Source of the DNA: Bifidobacterium margollesii
GTDB lineage: Bacteria > Actinomycetota > Actinomycetes > Actinomycetales > Bifidobacteriaceae
Direction of reading: 5' to 3'
Assembly (NCBI RefSeq): GCF_002860355.1
Contig: NZ_NMWU01000008.1
Span: 1-64,000, forward strand
Length of the DNA: 64,000 bases
Shown here: piece by piece, positions 7,766 to 17,632 of the stretch
Numbering within the stretch: the first letter of the stretch is position 1
Layout of the letters: the number at the start of each line of letters is the position of its first letter
Made by a program: the position numbers and the translations under genes
The notes under the pieces: generated by a model
Databases searched by the model: none
What the model was told of the DNA's origin: nothing
Seen by the model: the letters and a program-made list of their open reading frames with translations, nothing else

Positions 7766-8476
7766 TCAGGGAAGACGCGGATCCTCCCATCCCGAGGTCT
7801 GGGCGATGGCGGGACCCGTGTTGAAGGTCTCCAGACGCCAACGAACATTACCGCCCGCACGGTCCAAAGGACGCAGACGGGCCCAGTGCGCATTGCGCAT
7901 CGAAAGCAGACCGGCGAAATCCGGATGTACCTCGCTCAGGCCGATCAGGGTCTGGAGGGTCTGGGAAATCCAGGCGCCGTGGGAGAACACGAACAGATCG
8001 GTATCACCGTCGTACCGGCCGCTCCACTCCTCCAGAGCGGCCACGCCACGCGCACCGACGTCGCTCTTCGCCTCCGCGCCGTGGTGCATCTCACCGCCGC
8101 GGAATTCGGCCCAGTCCGCATAGTCCTCAGGCCACCGCTCCCGGATGTCCTGCAGGGTCATGCCTTCCCATTCGCCGAAATTGCGCTCGCGCACCCGATC
8201 ATCGGTCTGCACCGGCACATGCAGCGGATCCGCGAACGCATGCGCGGTCTGGAGCGCGCGTTTCAGATCGGAGCTCACCACCACCTGTCGACGCTTCTCC
8301 CCGACACCTTCGACATACAGCCGACGCAAGGCCTCGGCTGCCTGCTCCACCTGCCACAGTCCGGTTTCGTCCAAGGCGATGTCCGACTGCCCCTGAAGCC
8401 TGCCCTCCGCGTTGAATGCCGTGCGTCCATGCCGGACCAACGTGATCGAGCCGACATGCCTCCCCTCGCCGGTCAT
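7766..8476 (-). CDS. Histidine phosphatase family protein (phosphoglycerate mutase-like)
   Basis: A 236-residue protein with the N-terminal catalytic LVRHGRT motif (about residues 13-19), the SSDLKRALQTA helix, ERNFGEWEG, and a second catalytic His in VFSHGAW. These define the histidine phosphatase superfamily; the exact substrate cannot be read from the sequence. The start overlaps the rsfS stop (ATGA), so it is co-translated as the last gene of glmU-rsfS-phosphatase. Confidence 0.88.
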   Translation of the reverse strand: MTGEGRHVGSITLVRHGRTAFNAEGRLQGQSDIALDETGLWQVEQAAEALRRLYVEGVGEKRRQVVVSSDLKRALQTAHAFADPLHVPVQTDDRVRERNFGEWEGMTLQDIRERWPEDYADWAEFRGGEMHHGAEAKSDVGARGVAALEEWSGRYDGDTDLFVFSHGAWISQTLQTLIGLSEVHPDFAGLLSMRNAHWARLRPLDRAGGNVRWRLETFNTGPAIAQTSGWEDPRLP

Positions 8477-8934
8477 GACCGTTCCTCGTCTTCCGAGTCT
8501 TCCGAGTCTTCCGGCTCTTCCGATCCCGCTCCGGCCGGATCATGCACGGAAACCTGCTCGGAGGATTCGGGGTGGGCCAAACCGAGGGATATCATCGGGC
8601 AGTCCTTCCACAGGCGTTCCAGATCGTAGTACTCACGCGTCTCCTGATACATCACATGCACCACGAAATCGCCGTAGTCGAGCAGAACCCATTGACCCTG
8701 ATCGCGACCCTCGTTCTCCAGCGGTTTGATCCCCCGCTGTTCGGATAGCCGTCGTTCGATCTCATCGGCGATGGACACCACATGACGGTCCGACGATCCC
8801 GATGCGATCACGAACGCATCGGTGATGCCGAGCGGCTCCGAAACATCGAAGGCCACGATGTCCCTGGCCTTGATGGAATCGGCCGCCTGCGCTGCTATGC
8901 GTACGGCATCGATCGAATCCTGCGCTGCTGTCAC
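8473..8934 (-). CDS. rsfS: Ribosome silencing factor RsfS
   Basis: A 153-residue RsfS/Iojap protein. It binds uL14 on the 50S subunit and blocks subunit joining under starvation. The core runs from ARDIVAFDVSEPLGITDAF through ERRLSEQRGIKP, WVLLDYGDFVVHVM and ETREYYDLERLW. The GTG at 8934 was chosen (AAAGG about 7 bp upstream), giving the usual N-terminus VTAAQDSIDAV; the longer frame would run into glmU. An extra acidic tail (SEEPEDSEDSEDEERS) is encoded by a 9-base repeat. It lies 41 bp after glmU. Confidence 0.92.
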   Translation of the reverse strand: MTAAQDSIDAVRIAAQAADSIKARDIVAFDVSEPLGITDAFVIASGSSDRHVVSIADEIERRLSEQRGIKPLENEGRDQGQWVLLDYGDFVVHVMYQETREYYDLERLWKDCPMISLGLAHPESSEQVSVHDPAGAGSEEPEDSEDSEDEERS

Positions 8935-8975
8935 GAACACACCTTTCCCTGATGACTTTCCAATTATCCGGACGC

Positions 8976-10364
8976 TCAGTCCTGGTCCTTGGTCGGCGGC
9001 TGCCAACCCTCGATCACATGCTGAGTGTTCTCGGAGTACACCGCCGTGTCGGGGGCGACCTCATGGCGAATCACCGAACCCGCACCCGTGGTCGCGCCAT
9101 CCCCCACCGTCACCGGAGCCACGAACATGTTGCCCGCACCCACATGCACGTTCGATCCGATCTCGGTATGATGCTTGTTCACACCGTCATAGTTGGCGGT
9201 GATGGTGCCACCGCCGATGTTGGTGTGCGAGCCGATGTGCGCGTCGCCCACGTAGCTCAGATGCGGCACCTTGGTGCCGTTGTCGATGTGGGCCTTCTTC
9301 ATCTCCACGAAGGCGCCCGCCTTGGTCTCCTCCCCCAGTTCGTTGCCGGGACGCAGGTACGTCCACGGACCGATGTTGGCGGCGCGGCCGATATGGGTGC
9401 CCTGCACGCGGGAGCGCTCGACATGCGCGTCGGCGTCGATCACGGCGTCGATCAGCGTGGTGTACGGGCCCACCACCGCGCCGGAAGCCACCACCGTCCT
9501 GCCCTGCAGGAAGCTGCCCGGCAGGACCGTCACATCACGGTCGAGCTTCACATCATCCTCGATCCATGTGGTTTCGGGATCGAGAATCGTCACCCCGTCG
9601 CGCATCCAACGCTCGCACACACGCACGTTGTGAGCCTTGGCGAGTCGAGCGAGCTGCACACGGTCGTTCACCCCCTCCACGGCGAGTGCATCGGGAGCGG
9701 CGTACGCCCCCACCCCGCCGAATTCCTTGGCCTTCTCCAGCGCGTCGGTGAGGTAGAACTCCCCCTGGGCATTGTCGTCGTCAAGATCGGCGATGGCCCG
9801 CGCAAGCACCTTGGCGTCGAACATGTACACCGAGGTGTTCACCTCGCGGACGGCGAGCTCCAGCGGGTTGGCATCCTTCTGCTCCACGATCCGCAGCACC
9901 TGGCCACCGGAGTCACGGATGATGCGGCCGTAGCCGGTGGGGTCGTCAAGCAGCGTGGTGAGCACGGTGGCGGAATTGCCGGATTCCGCATGGAACCGCA
10001 TCAGCCCGCGCAGCGTCTCGGTGTCGAGCAGCGGCATGTCCGACGCCGCGATGAGCACGGAACCGCCGAGCTCCCCATCCGCGGCAAGCTGATCCATCGC
10101 GCACTGCACGGCCCTGCCGGTACCGGGGATATCGTCCTGCCTGACGATGGTCACGTCATCGTCGTAGGACTTCGCGGCGGCCGCCACCCGCTCGGCCTGA
10201 TAGCGAACCACCACGGCGAGCACTTCGGGATCGAGCGCACGAATGGCGTCGATCACCCTGTTGAGAAACGTCCTGCCCGCCAGCGTGTGCAGCACCTTCG
10301 GGTCTGCGGACTTCATACGGGTGCCCTCGCCGGCCGCGAGAACGATTGCCGCGCTAAATGCCAT
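8976..10364 (-). CDS. glmU: Bifunctional UDP-N-acetylglucosamine pyrophosphorylase / glucosamine-1-phosphate acetyltransferase
   Basis: A 462-residue protein, full length for GlmU. The N-terminal uridylyltransferase domain has the loop LAAGEGTRMKS and the C-terminal part is a left-handed beta-helix acetyltransferase (HLSYVGDAHIGSHTNIGGG, NYDG). It makes UDP-GlcNAc for peptidoglycan. The ATG at 10364 is preceded by AAAGGA and gives the standard MAFSAAIVLAAGEGTR start; the longer frame adds non-conserved basic residues. Confidence 0.95.
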   Translation of the reverse strand: MAFSAAIVLAAGEGTRMKSADPKVLHTLAGRTFLNRVIDAIRALDPEVLAVVVRYQAERVAAAAKSYDDDVTIVRQDDIPGTGRAVQCAMDQLAADGELGGSVLIAASDMPLLDTETLRGLMRFHAESGNSATVLTTLLDDPTGYGRIIRDSGGQVLRIVEQKDANPLELAVREVNTSVYMFDAKVLARAIADLDDDNAQGEFYLTDALEKAKEFGGVGAYAAPDALAVEGVNDRVQLARLAKAHNVRVCERWMRDGVTILDPETTWIEDDVKLDRDVTVLPGSFLQGRTVVASGAVVGPYTTLIDAVIDADAHVERSRVQGTHIGRAANIGPWTYLRPGNELGEETKAGAFVEMKKAHIDNGTKVPHLSYVGDAHIGSHTNIGGGTITANYDGVNKHHTEIGSNVHVGAGNMFVAPVTVGDGATTGAGSVIRHEVAPDTAVYSENTQHVIEGWQPPTKDQD

Positions 10365-10477
10365 GGTGATCAAATCCTTTCCTAAACATCTTTCCCGACG
10401 AAAAGTCGGACGTAACGAAAAAAGCCGGCCACGCAACCGGATGACACGTCATCCGAGCGCGACCGGCACCCTTCAAG

Positions 10478-10548
10478 CTCCCCCACCTGGACTCGAACCA
10501 AGACAAAGGGTTCCAAAGACCCGTGTGCTGCCATTACACCATGGGGGA
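10478..10548 (-). tRNA. tRNA-Gln(TTG)
   Basis: Acceptor TCCCCCA / TGGGGGA, D-arm GGTGTAATGGCAGC, anticodon loop CTTTGGA with anticodon TTG, T-loop TTCGAGT. It lies between prs and glmU on the same strand. Confidence 0.94.
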
Positions 10549-10655
10549 ACGGGCGGAAACCGCCGAGTGATTATTATGCCATGAACCCGCGAATATGTCA
10601 CGCGCGACCCGGCAGATTCCTGATCACCGGCGCTTCGCGTCCGCCCGAAATCCAG

Positions 10656-11669
10656 TCACGCGAAGAGGAATCCCTGTCCGTGGTGAGTCGGATACGTGTC
10701 GAACAGTTCGGCCACGGAACCGTCGTTGAACACCTCGCGGATGGCGCTGGCCAGCAGCGGCGCGATGGAGAGCACGGTCAGACCGTCCCAACGCTTCTCC
10801 TGGGGAATCGGCACGGTATCGGTGAGCACGATCTCACGGGCACCGCAGTTCTTCAGGCGTTCGACGGCCGGATCGGACAGCACGCCGTGCGTGGCGGCGA
10901 CGGTGATCGACTTCGCACCGGCATCCTTAAGCACCTGACATGCACCGGCGATGGTGCCGGCGGTGTCGATGAGATCGTCGACCAGCACGCAATCCTTGCC
11001 CCGGACGTCGCCGACGACACGGTTCGCCACGGCCTGATTGGGACGGGTGATGTCACGGGTCTTGTGGACGAAGGCCAGAGGGCCGCCGCCAAGACGCTGG
11101 GCCCACTGTTCGGCCACGCGAATGCGGCCGGCATCCGGGGAGACCACGATCACATTGTCGAGGTCGAGACGGTCACGCACGTAGTCGACCAGCACCGGCA
11201 TGGCGATGAGATGATCGACCGGACCGTCGAAGAATCCCTGGGACTGGGCGGCATGCAGATCGACGCTCATCACGCGATCGGCGCCGGCGGTGGCCAGCAG
11301 GTCGAAGATCAGACGGCAGGAGATGGGCTCGCGCCCGCGGTGCTTCTTGTCCTGCCTCGAATAGCCGAGCATCGGGCATACCGCGGTGATGGAACGGGCC
11401 GATGCACGCTTGGCCGCATCGATCATGATGAGCTGTTCCATGATCCACTTGTTGATCGGCGTCGTGTGGCTTTGCAGCACGAACACGTCGGCTCCTCGAA
11501 CCGATTCGGTGTAGCGGACGTACATCTCTCCGTTCGCGAAATCGTAGGCGGTGGTCTCCAGAACGTCGATCCCCAGCTGATCGGCCACGTCCGCCGCCAG
11601 CTTCGGATGGGCTCTTCCGGTCACCAGTATGAGGTTCTTATCGGGCTTTCCTTCGAGGATTGCGCTCAC
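10656..11669 (-). CDS. prs: Ribose-phosphate pyrophosphokinase (PRPP synthetase)
   Basis: A 337-residue protein that makes PRPP from ribose 5-phosphate and ATP for nucleotide, His, Trp and NAD synthesis. Family marks are DFANGEMYVRYTESVRGADVFVLQS, the ATP-site YSRQDKKHRGREPISC and the PRPP loop VLVDDLIDTAGTI. The GTG start at 11669 has GGAGATAC just upstream. It is about 70 bp from nadD but probably has its own transcript start. Confidence 0.95.
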   Translation of the reverse strand: MSAILEGKPDKNLILVTGRAHPKLAADVADQLGIDVLETTAYDFANGEMYVRYTESVRGADVFVLQSHTTPINKWIMEQLIMIDAAKRASARSITAVCPMLGYSRQDKKHRGREPISCRLIFDLLATAGADRVMSVDLHAAQSQGFFDGPVDHLIAMPVLVDYVRDRLDLDNVIVVSPDAGRIRVAEQWAQRLGGGPLAFVHKTRDITRPNQAVANRVVGDVRGKDCVLVDDLIDTAGTIAGACQVLKDAGAKSITVAATHGVLSDPAVERLKNCGAREIVLTDTVPIPQEKRWDGLTVLSIAPLLASAIREVFNDGSVAELFDTYPTHHGQGFLFA

Positions 11670-11740
11670 CGTATCTCCAAACGTGTATGTTGGTTTGTTG
11701 ACAATCCGTCAGTCTACCCACCGATTACGACAGAAGGACC

Positions 11741-12433
11741 TCATCGGTACAGCCCGTGTTTCGAGATGTACTGCACCACGCCGTCCGGCACGAGATACCA
11801 CACGGGCTCGCCCTGTTCGCTTCGACGACGCACATCGGTGGAGGAGATGGCCAGGGCGGGGATCTCCAGCATGTCCACGCAGCGGGTCGGCACGTCCAAT
11901 TTCCTGAGATCAGAGGAGTATCCGGGACGCGAAACCGCCACGAATCGAGTCAGTCGCAGCATCTCCTCGGCATCCTTCCACCGCATGATCTCGGCCACCG
12001 CGTCGGCCCCGGTGATGAAGAACAGTTCGGCGTCCGGTCTTGCGGCACGAATGTCGCGCAGCGTATCGATGGTATAGGTGACTCCGGGACGGTCGATATC
12101 GACGCGCGACACCGTGAACTTCGGGTTGGATGCCGTGGCGATCACGGTCATCAGGTATCGGTCCTCGGCATTGGTCACGGATTTGTCGAGCTTGAACACC
12201 GGCCTTCCCGTGGGCACGAAGATCACCTCGTCGAGGTCGTAGACCCAGGAGACCTCGGATGCGGCCACGAGATGCCCATTGTGGATCGGGTCGAAGGTGC
12301 CGCCCATGATGCCGATGCGCGGCACCGAATGATGGTTGCCCCGTGCGGACGGACGACGGAACGGCGTTCCGGCGGCATCGAGCTCCGACATCGTGCGGGC
12401 CTGCGGCTGCGCCAATGGGGTGGAATCGCTCAT
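11741..12433 (-). CDS. nadD: Nicotinate-nucleotide adenylyltransferase
   Basis: A 230-residue protein that joins nicotinate mononucleotide and ATP in NAD synthesis. The nucleotidyltransferase signature [17 protein letters not shown] begins near residue 40, and the C-terminal ISSTDVRRR motif is present. The ATG at 12433 overlaps the stop of the upstream gene (ATGA); the longer open frame is Arg-rich shadow. About 35 non-conserved residues precede the core. Confidence 0.93.
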   Translation of the reverse strand: MSDSTPLAQPQARTMSELDAAGTPFRRPSARGNHHSVPRIGIMGGTFDPIHNGHLVAASEVSWVYDLDEVIFVPTGRPVFKLDKSVTNAEDRYLMTVIATASNPKFTVSRVDIDRPGVTYTIDTLRDIRAARPDAELFFITGADAVAEIMRWKDAEEMLRLTRFVAVSRPGYSSDLRKLDVPTRCVDMLEIPALAISSTDVRRRSEQGEPVWYLVPDGVVQYISKHGLYR

Positions 12434-12975
12434 GCCCCGGCCTCCGCCGTCCGCTGCCCATGCTCCAGATCCTCGGTCAGGGTCTCGTGCTCCATCTCGC
12501 TGGCGGTCCCGGAGGCGTGCGGGTCGATCTTGCCCATGTCCTCGTCCCATTCCTCCTGCACGACGCGTCGGATCTCGGCGAAGGTGGGCAGGGGGAAGTC
12601 CGGCTGGAACAGCTTTCGGATCTCGGCGACCCGTTCGGAGATGCGGATCAGGATATCGGTCATCCCGTCGATGTCCGCCTGCTTCTCGCATTCGCGGAAC
12701 TTGTCGATGTACTCCTCCATCACCCTGACGTGGGTCTCGGCGTCGCGCTGCTGGCGCTCATCGAGGATCGCCACGTCCGGGGCCGCGGCGTCGGGCCATC
12801 CGATCAGCACGGCGTCGGCGTATTCCAATGCGGAACGCTGCGCCGCCGTGGGGATGCCGTCCTCGATCTGCACCAGAAAGACGTAGCGGACCAGACTCAG
12901 ACGTTCAGCCGTGATGCGCAGCCACGGATTCGGCTCGTCGCCGTTCGTCGTATCGGCCATGTTCTCCTCGTTCAC
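12430..12975 (-). CDS. Conserved-looking cytoplasmic protein between proA and nadD
   Basis: A 181-residue acidic, helix-rich protein that I do not recognise. It has no signal peptide or membrane segment. The body ([25 protein letters not shown]) and an acidic C-terminal tail are visible. The GTG at 12975 was chosen for AGGAG with 7 bp spacing; an ATG 15 bp downstream has its GAGGAG too close. It lies 21 bp after proA and is ATGA-coupled to nadD, so its product is made with NadD. Confidence 0.75.
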   Translation of the reverse strand: MNEENMADTTNGDEPNPWLRITAERLSLVRYVFLVQIEDGIPTAAQRSALEYADAVLIGWPDAAAPDVAILDERQQRDAETHVRVMEEYIDKFRECEKQADIDGMTDILIRISERVAEIRKLFQPDFPLPTFAEIRRVVQEEWDEDMGKIDPHASGTASEMEHETLTEDLEHGQRTAEAGA

Positions 12976-12996
12976 GATCGTTCTCCTGTGTTCCTT

Positions 12997-14292
12997 CTAC
13001 GGACGTATCTGACCGGTGCCGTACCCGATCCATTTGGTGGTGGTGAGCTCCTCCAGTCCCATCGGGCCGCGGGCGTGCATCTTCTGCGTGGAGATGCCCA
13101 GTTCAGCCCCAAGGCCGAACATGCCCCCGTCCGTGAATCGTGTGGAGGCGTTGACCATCACCACGGCCGAATCGATTCGCTGGGTGAACTCCTCGATCGC
13201 CGAATAGTCCTCCGAGACGATGGCCTCGGTGTGTCCCGTGGAATGGGCGTTGATGTGGTCGATGGCCGAATCGAGGTCGTCCACCACGCGAATGCCGATC
13301 TCGTAGTCGAGATATTCGGTGTCCCAGTCGGCCGCTTCGGCGGGCACGATCCGCAGATCGTCGATGCCGACCGCGGTGATGATGGCGAGGGATGCTTCGT
13401 CGGCGTGGATGGTCACCCCATGACGACTCAGCTCATTGGCGACCACCGGCAGGAACTCCTCGGCGACGTCCCGGTGCACGAGCAGTTTCTCCGCCGCGTT
13501 GCACACGCCCACACGCTGCGTCTTCGCATTGATCACGATGGGCAGGGCCTTGGTCAGATCGCCACGGGCGTCCACGTAGATATGGCAGTTGCCGGCACCG
13601 GTTTCGATGACCGGCACCTTGGCGTTCTCCACCACGGCGCGGATGAGCCCCGCACCTCCTCGGGGAACCAGCAGATCGACGTGTCCCCGCGCCTGCATCA
13701 GTGCGGTGGCGCCTTCCCGACCGAAGGCATCGACGCTGGCGACCAGCGAGGAGTCGAATCCGTGATCGGCCAGCGTCCGGGCGATCACGCCAAGCGTGGC
13801 CTCGTTGGTGCGTCGTGCCGCATGGCCTCCGCGCAGCAGCACGGCGTTGCCGGACTTGAGGCACAATGCCGCCACGTCCACGGTCACGTTGGGGCGGGCC
13901 TCGTAGATCATGCCCACCACGCCGATCGGCACTCGCACCTGATTGAGACGCATGCCGTTGGGTAGGTTGCAACCACGGACCATCGTGCCCACCGGATCGG
14001 GCAGCGAAGCCACATGACGGACCCCTTCGGCGGTGGACGCGATGCGATCCGCATCGAACCGAAGACGGTCAAGCAGCCCCACGCTCATTGCCGAATCGGC
14101 CGCATCGCTCATATCCAGCGCATTCGCGGCCTCGATGTCCGCGGCATGGTCTTCAAGCGCATCGGCCACGTCGAGCAGCAGACCGTTCTTGAGATCCGTA
14201 CTGGAACGCGCCAGCGTCCGCTGCGCGCATGCCGCATCATCGGCCATGGCGCATACCGCGGCGAACGTCTTTTCGCTCAATTCATCAGTCAT
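12997..14292 (-). CDS. proA: Glutamate-5-semialdehyde dehydrogenase (gamma-glutamyl phosphate reductase)
   Basis: A 431-residue full-length ProA, the second step of proline synthesis. Aldehyde dehydrogenase-fold marks are [31 protein letters not shown], the nucleophile Cys region [14 protein letters not shown], and [11 protein letters not shown]. proB is not adjacent. The start lacks a strong ribosome site. Confidence 0.94.
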   Translation of the reverse strand: MTDELSEKTFAAVCAMADDAACAQRTLARSSTDLKNGLLLDVADALEDHAADIEAANALDMSDAADSAMSVGLLDRLRFDADRIASTAEGVRHVASLPDPVGTMVRGCNLPNGMRLNQVRVPIGVVGMIYEARPNVTVDVAALCLKSGNAVLLRGGHAARRTNEATLGVIARTLADHGFDSSLVASVDAFGREGATALMQARGHVDLLVPRGGAGLIRAVVENAKVPVIETGAGNCHIYVDARGDLTKALPIVINAKTQRVGVCNAAEKLLVHRDVAEEFLPVVANELSRHGVTIHADEASLAIITAVGIDDLRIVPAEAADWDTEYLDYEIGIRVVDDLDSAIDHINAHSTGHTEAIVSEDYSAIEEFTQRIDSAVVMVNASTRFTDGGMFGLGAELGISTQKMHARGPMGLEELTTTKWIGYGTGQIRP

Positions 14293-14441
14293 AATGTTCA
14301 GATTAGCTCAGGGAACCGGGATTGACCGCCATTCGTCGGACTTCGACACGAATGGAAACGTGATCCTGCTCATATCGGCCGCCGACGGAGCCTGCGCTTC
14401 CTGCGGCGGCCGGACGACGACCCGAACGGCCGGCGAACAAA

Positions 14442-15746
14442 TCAGTGGATCTGATCGAGGCCGGGGTACAGCGGGAAGTCCTCGACGAGCTTGTCGACCC
14501 GGGCGCGCAGACCATCCACATCGGCCCCCGTGCCGGCCGCGAGCGCGGTGCCGATGATGTCGGCGACCTCCTCGTACTCCTTGGGCCCAAAGCCGCGGGT
14601 GGCCAGCGCGCTGGTGCCGATCCTCAGACCGGAGGCCACGGACGCGGGACGCGGGTCGAACGGCACGGTGTTGCGGTTGATGGTAATGCCGCAGCGGGCG
14701 AGCAGATCCTCGCCCTGCTTGCCATCCATCTCGGAGTTGCGCAGATCCACCATCACCAGATGCACGTCGGTGCCGCCGGTGAGCACGGAGATGCCGTTGG
14801 CCTTCACGTCATCGGCCAGCAGACGCTCGGCGAGGATCTTCGCGCCGTCGAGGGTACGCTGCATACGGTCCTTGAACTCCGGCGTCCCCGCCACCTTGAA
14901 GCTCACGGCCTTTCCAGCCACCACATGCATGAGCGGGCCACCCTGCTGCCCGGGGAACACGGCGGAATTGAGCTTCTTGGCGTATTCCTGACGGGCCAGA
15001 ATAAAGCCGGAACGCGGCCCGCCGAAGGTCTTATGGGCGGTGGAGCTCACCACGTCGGCGTACGGAACCGGGCTGGGATGCAGACCGGCGGCCACCAGAC
15101 CGGCGAAATGGGCCATATCCACCCAGAACTTCGCACCGACCTCGTCGGCGATCTCCTTCATGGCCTTGAAGTCCTCGATGCGCGGGTAGGCGCTCCAGCC
15201 TCCGATGATCATGGCCGGATGGGTCTCCAACGCACGCTGGCGAATGATCTCCGGATCGATGCGGAAGGTCTCGGGATTCACACCGTAGGCTTCGGCGTGG
15301 TAGAAGCGACCCGAGAAATTGATCTTCATACCGTGGGTCAGATGCCCGCCGTGGTCAAGCGCCAGACCAAGCACGGTGTCCCCGGGCTTGACCAGCGCCT
15401 GATACACGGCCGCATTGGCCTGCGCGCCGGAATGGGGCTGCACGTTGGCGTACTCCGCACCGAACAGGGCCTTGGCTCGTTCGCGGGCGATGGTTTCGAT
15501 CCTGTCCACCTGCTCGCATCCGCCGTAGTAGCGACGACCCGGATATCCCTCGGCGTACTTGTTGGTGAGCACCGATCCCTGGCACTGCAGAACGGAGCGG
15601 GGCACGAAATTCTCGGAGGCGATCATCTCCAGACCGTCCTGCTGACGATGCAGTTCGGCGTCGAGCAGTTCGGCGATTTCCGGATCGGTCTGTGAGATCG
15701 GCGCGTTGAACGCGTCGTCGGGTGTCTGTGCAAGCTGCGAAGCCAT
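14442..15746 (-). CDS. glyA: Serine hydroxymethyltransferase
   Basis: A 434-residue PLP enzyme that interconverts serine and glycine while charging tetrahydrofolate. Visible marks are [26 protein letters not shown], the PLP-lysine motif [13 protein letters not shown], and a C-terminal [10 protein letters not shown]. The ATG at 15746 follows AAAGGAG at 6 bp; the frame continues upstream only as shadow. It is divergent from thrC across 252 bp. Confidence 0.96.
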   Translation of the reverse strand: MASQLAQTPDDAFNAPISQTDPEIAELLDAELHRQQDGLEMIASENFVPRSVLQCQGSVLTNKYAEGYPGRRYYGGCEQVDRIETIARERAKALFGAEYANVQPHSGAQANAAVYQALVKPGDTVLGLALDHGGHLTHGMKINFSGRFYHAEAYGVNPETFRIDPEIIRQRALETHPAMIIGGWSAYPRIEDFKAMKEIADEVGAKFWVDMAHFAGLVAAGLHPSPVPYADVVSSTAHKTFGGPRSGFILARQEYAKKLNSAVFPGQQGGPLMHVVAGKAVSFKVAGTPEFKDRMQRTLDGAKILAERLLADDVKANGISVLTGGTDVHLVMVDLRNSEMDGKQGEDLLARCGITINRNTVPFDPRPASVASGLRIGTSALATRGFGPKEYEEVADIIGTALAAGTGADVDGLRARVDKLVEDFPLYPGLDQIH

Positions 15747-15998
15747 GATCGTCTCCTTTGATGTTAGGTACTGCCGCCCGTCTTCGGACGCAGCCGGATG
15801 TGCGGGGCGTTGCCGGGCATCCGACGTCCGGGGCATACCCGCCCAGTGTAGACGCTGTTCGTCTCCTTGCCCAGTCGCATGATCGAAACCCGCGCAGGAA
15901 GCCCATCCGCAGGCGTGGACGCCCCACGCCGATGCCCACGCTTACGGCTAGACTGTGGTTTTGCCTGATATTGTTCCGCCGATCCGAAGGATGAATTC

Positions 15999-17483
15999 GT
16001 GAGCACCTTCCATAGCACTCGCAGCACCACCGACTCCCTGACCGCCAAGCAGGCGATCCGCAAGGGCATCGCCGAAGACGGAGGCCTGTTCGTCTCCGAC
16101 TCCCTTGGCGAGGAGCATGTGGACATCGCCTCGCTCGCCGGCAAATCGTACCAGCAGATCGCACAGATGGTGCTGTCGAAGCTGCTGCCCGACTTCACCG
16201 ACGAGGAACTTGCCGACTGCATTCGCGAGGCCTACGGCGATCAGTGGTCGAACCAGTCGATCACGCCGCTCAAGCCGCTAGGCGACGATTACGTGCTGGA
16301 GCTGTTCAACGGACCGACCAGCGCATTCAAGGACGTGGCGCTGCAGATCCTCCCCCGTTTCATGGCCCGCACCACGTCTGCCGACGGCGACGCGGCTGAA
16401 AGGATCATGATCCTCACCGCCACTTCGGGAGACACCGGCAAGGCCGCGCTCGCCGGCTTTGCGGACGCCCCGGGCACCGCGATCACCGTGTTCTATCCGG
16501 AAGGCAAGGTCAGTCAGGTGCAGCAATTGCAGATGACCACGCAGGCCGGCTCCAATGTGAATGTGTGTGCGGTAAAGGGCAATTTCGATGACGCCCAGTC
16601 GGCCGTCAAGCGCATCTTCGGTGATCGGGAGCTGGCCGAGGAGCTCTCCGCTGATTCCCATACCGTGCTGTCGTCCGCCAATTCGATCAACGTGGGCCGT
16701 CTGGTGCCGCAGGTGGTCTACTATTTCGCCGCCTACGCGCAGCTGCTCGCCGATCAGGTGATCAATGTGGGCGACGAGGTGGAGTTCACCGTGCCGACCG
16801 GTAACTTCGGCGATATTCTCGCCGGCTACTACGCCAAGCTGCTTGGACTGCCGGTGAAGCATCTGGTGGTGGCGAGCGACAGGAACAACGTGCTGTTCGA
16901 CTTCCTCACCTCCGGCACCTACAACCGTCAGCGTCCGTTTTTCCAGACCATCTCCCCCTCGATGGACATTCTCGTCTCCTCGAATCTGGAGCGCATGCTC
17001 TACTACTTCTCGGAGAAGGACACCCGCCTGATCTCCATGCTGATGAACGATCTGAACGAATGGGGTGCGTTCGAGGTTCCCGAACCGATGCTCAAGCGCA
17101 TCCGTTCGCTGTTCGGCTGCGGCTGGGCCGACGAGGATCAGGTCCGCGAATCGATCCGCGACTGCTGGGAGAGGAACCGGTATGTGATCGACCCGCATAC
17201 CGCCTGCGGCTACTTCGTGATGCAGCAGATGCCGCGCGACCCGCTGACTCCGCGCGTGCTGCTGAGCACCGCCAGCCCCTACAAGTTCCCCCGCGTGGTG
17301 AACGAATCGCTCGGGCTCGACGCCACCGGCACCGATTTCGAGTGCATGGACGTGCTTGCCGAAGCCACCGGCACGAAGGCCCCGTCCGCTCTGCGGGGGC
17401 TGGAGACCGCCGAGGTGCGCTTCAGCGACGTGGTGGAGATCGACGGCATGGAGGATTACGTCCGCGCCGCGGCGGAGAAGTAG
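15999..17483 (+). CDS. thrC: Threonine synthase
   Basis: A 494-residue PLP-dependent enzyme of the long (yeast/E. coli-type) family. It converts O-phosphohomoserine to threonine. The PLP-lysine region is GPTSAFKDVALQ and the phosphate-binding region is LTATSGDTGKAAL. It opens with the family's N-terminal FHSTRSTTDSLTAKQAIRKG. The GTG start at 15999 has AAGGA 7 bp upstream. It is monocistronic, ending at a strong terminator. Confidence 0.95.
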   Translation: MSTFHSTRSTTDSLTAKQAIRKGIAEDGGLFVSDSLGEEHVDIASLAGKSYQQIAQMVLSKLLPDFTDEELADCIREAYGDQWSNQSITPLKPLGDDYVLELFNGPTSAFKDVALQILPRFMARTTSADGDAAERIMILTATSGDTGKAALAGFADAPGTAITVFYPEGKVSQVQQLQMTTQAGSNVNVCAVKGNFDDAQSAVKRIFGDRELAEELSADSHTVLSSANSINVGRLVPQVVYYFAAYAQLLADQVINVGDEVEFTVPTGNFGDILAGYYAKLLGLPVKHLVVASDRNNVLFDFLTSGTYNRQRPFFQTISPSMDILVSSNLERMLYYFSEKDTRLISMLMNDLNEWGAFEVPEPMLKRIRSLFGCGWADEDQVRESIRDCWERNRYVIDPHTACGYFVMQQMPRDPLTPRVLLSTASPYKFPRVVNESLGLDATGTDFECMDVLAEATGTKAPSALRGLETAEVRFSDVVEIDGMEDYVRAAAEK

Positions 17484-17526
17484 CGTACCGCCGGCAGCGT
17501 TCGGCCATCCCCATCGCATCCGATAG

Positions 17527-17571
17527 GCGAAGAGCCCACCTCCCCTCATGGAAGGTGGGCTCTTCGCTTTT
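17527..17571 (+). terminator. Terminator of thrC
   Basis: A 15-bp perfect stem, GCGAAGAGCCCACCT with its complement at 17553-17567, is followed by TTTT. It sits 43 bp after thrC. Confidence 0.9.
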
Positions 17572-17632
17572 GCCGCTTTTGCGCGGCTCGGATTACCGTT
17601 TCGGCCCGTTTCCCGTTTCGCCCTGTTTCGGC

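Noticed and set aside
8952-10385. 477-codon plus-strand frame
   Set aside because: It is antisense to glmU and His/Val/Gly-rich as expected for a GC-rich shadow; no ribosome site.
14445-15695. 416-codon plus-strand frame
   Set aside because: Antisense to glyA over its whole length with shadow composition.
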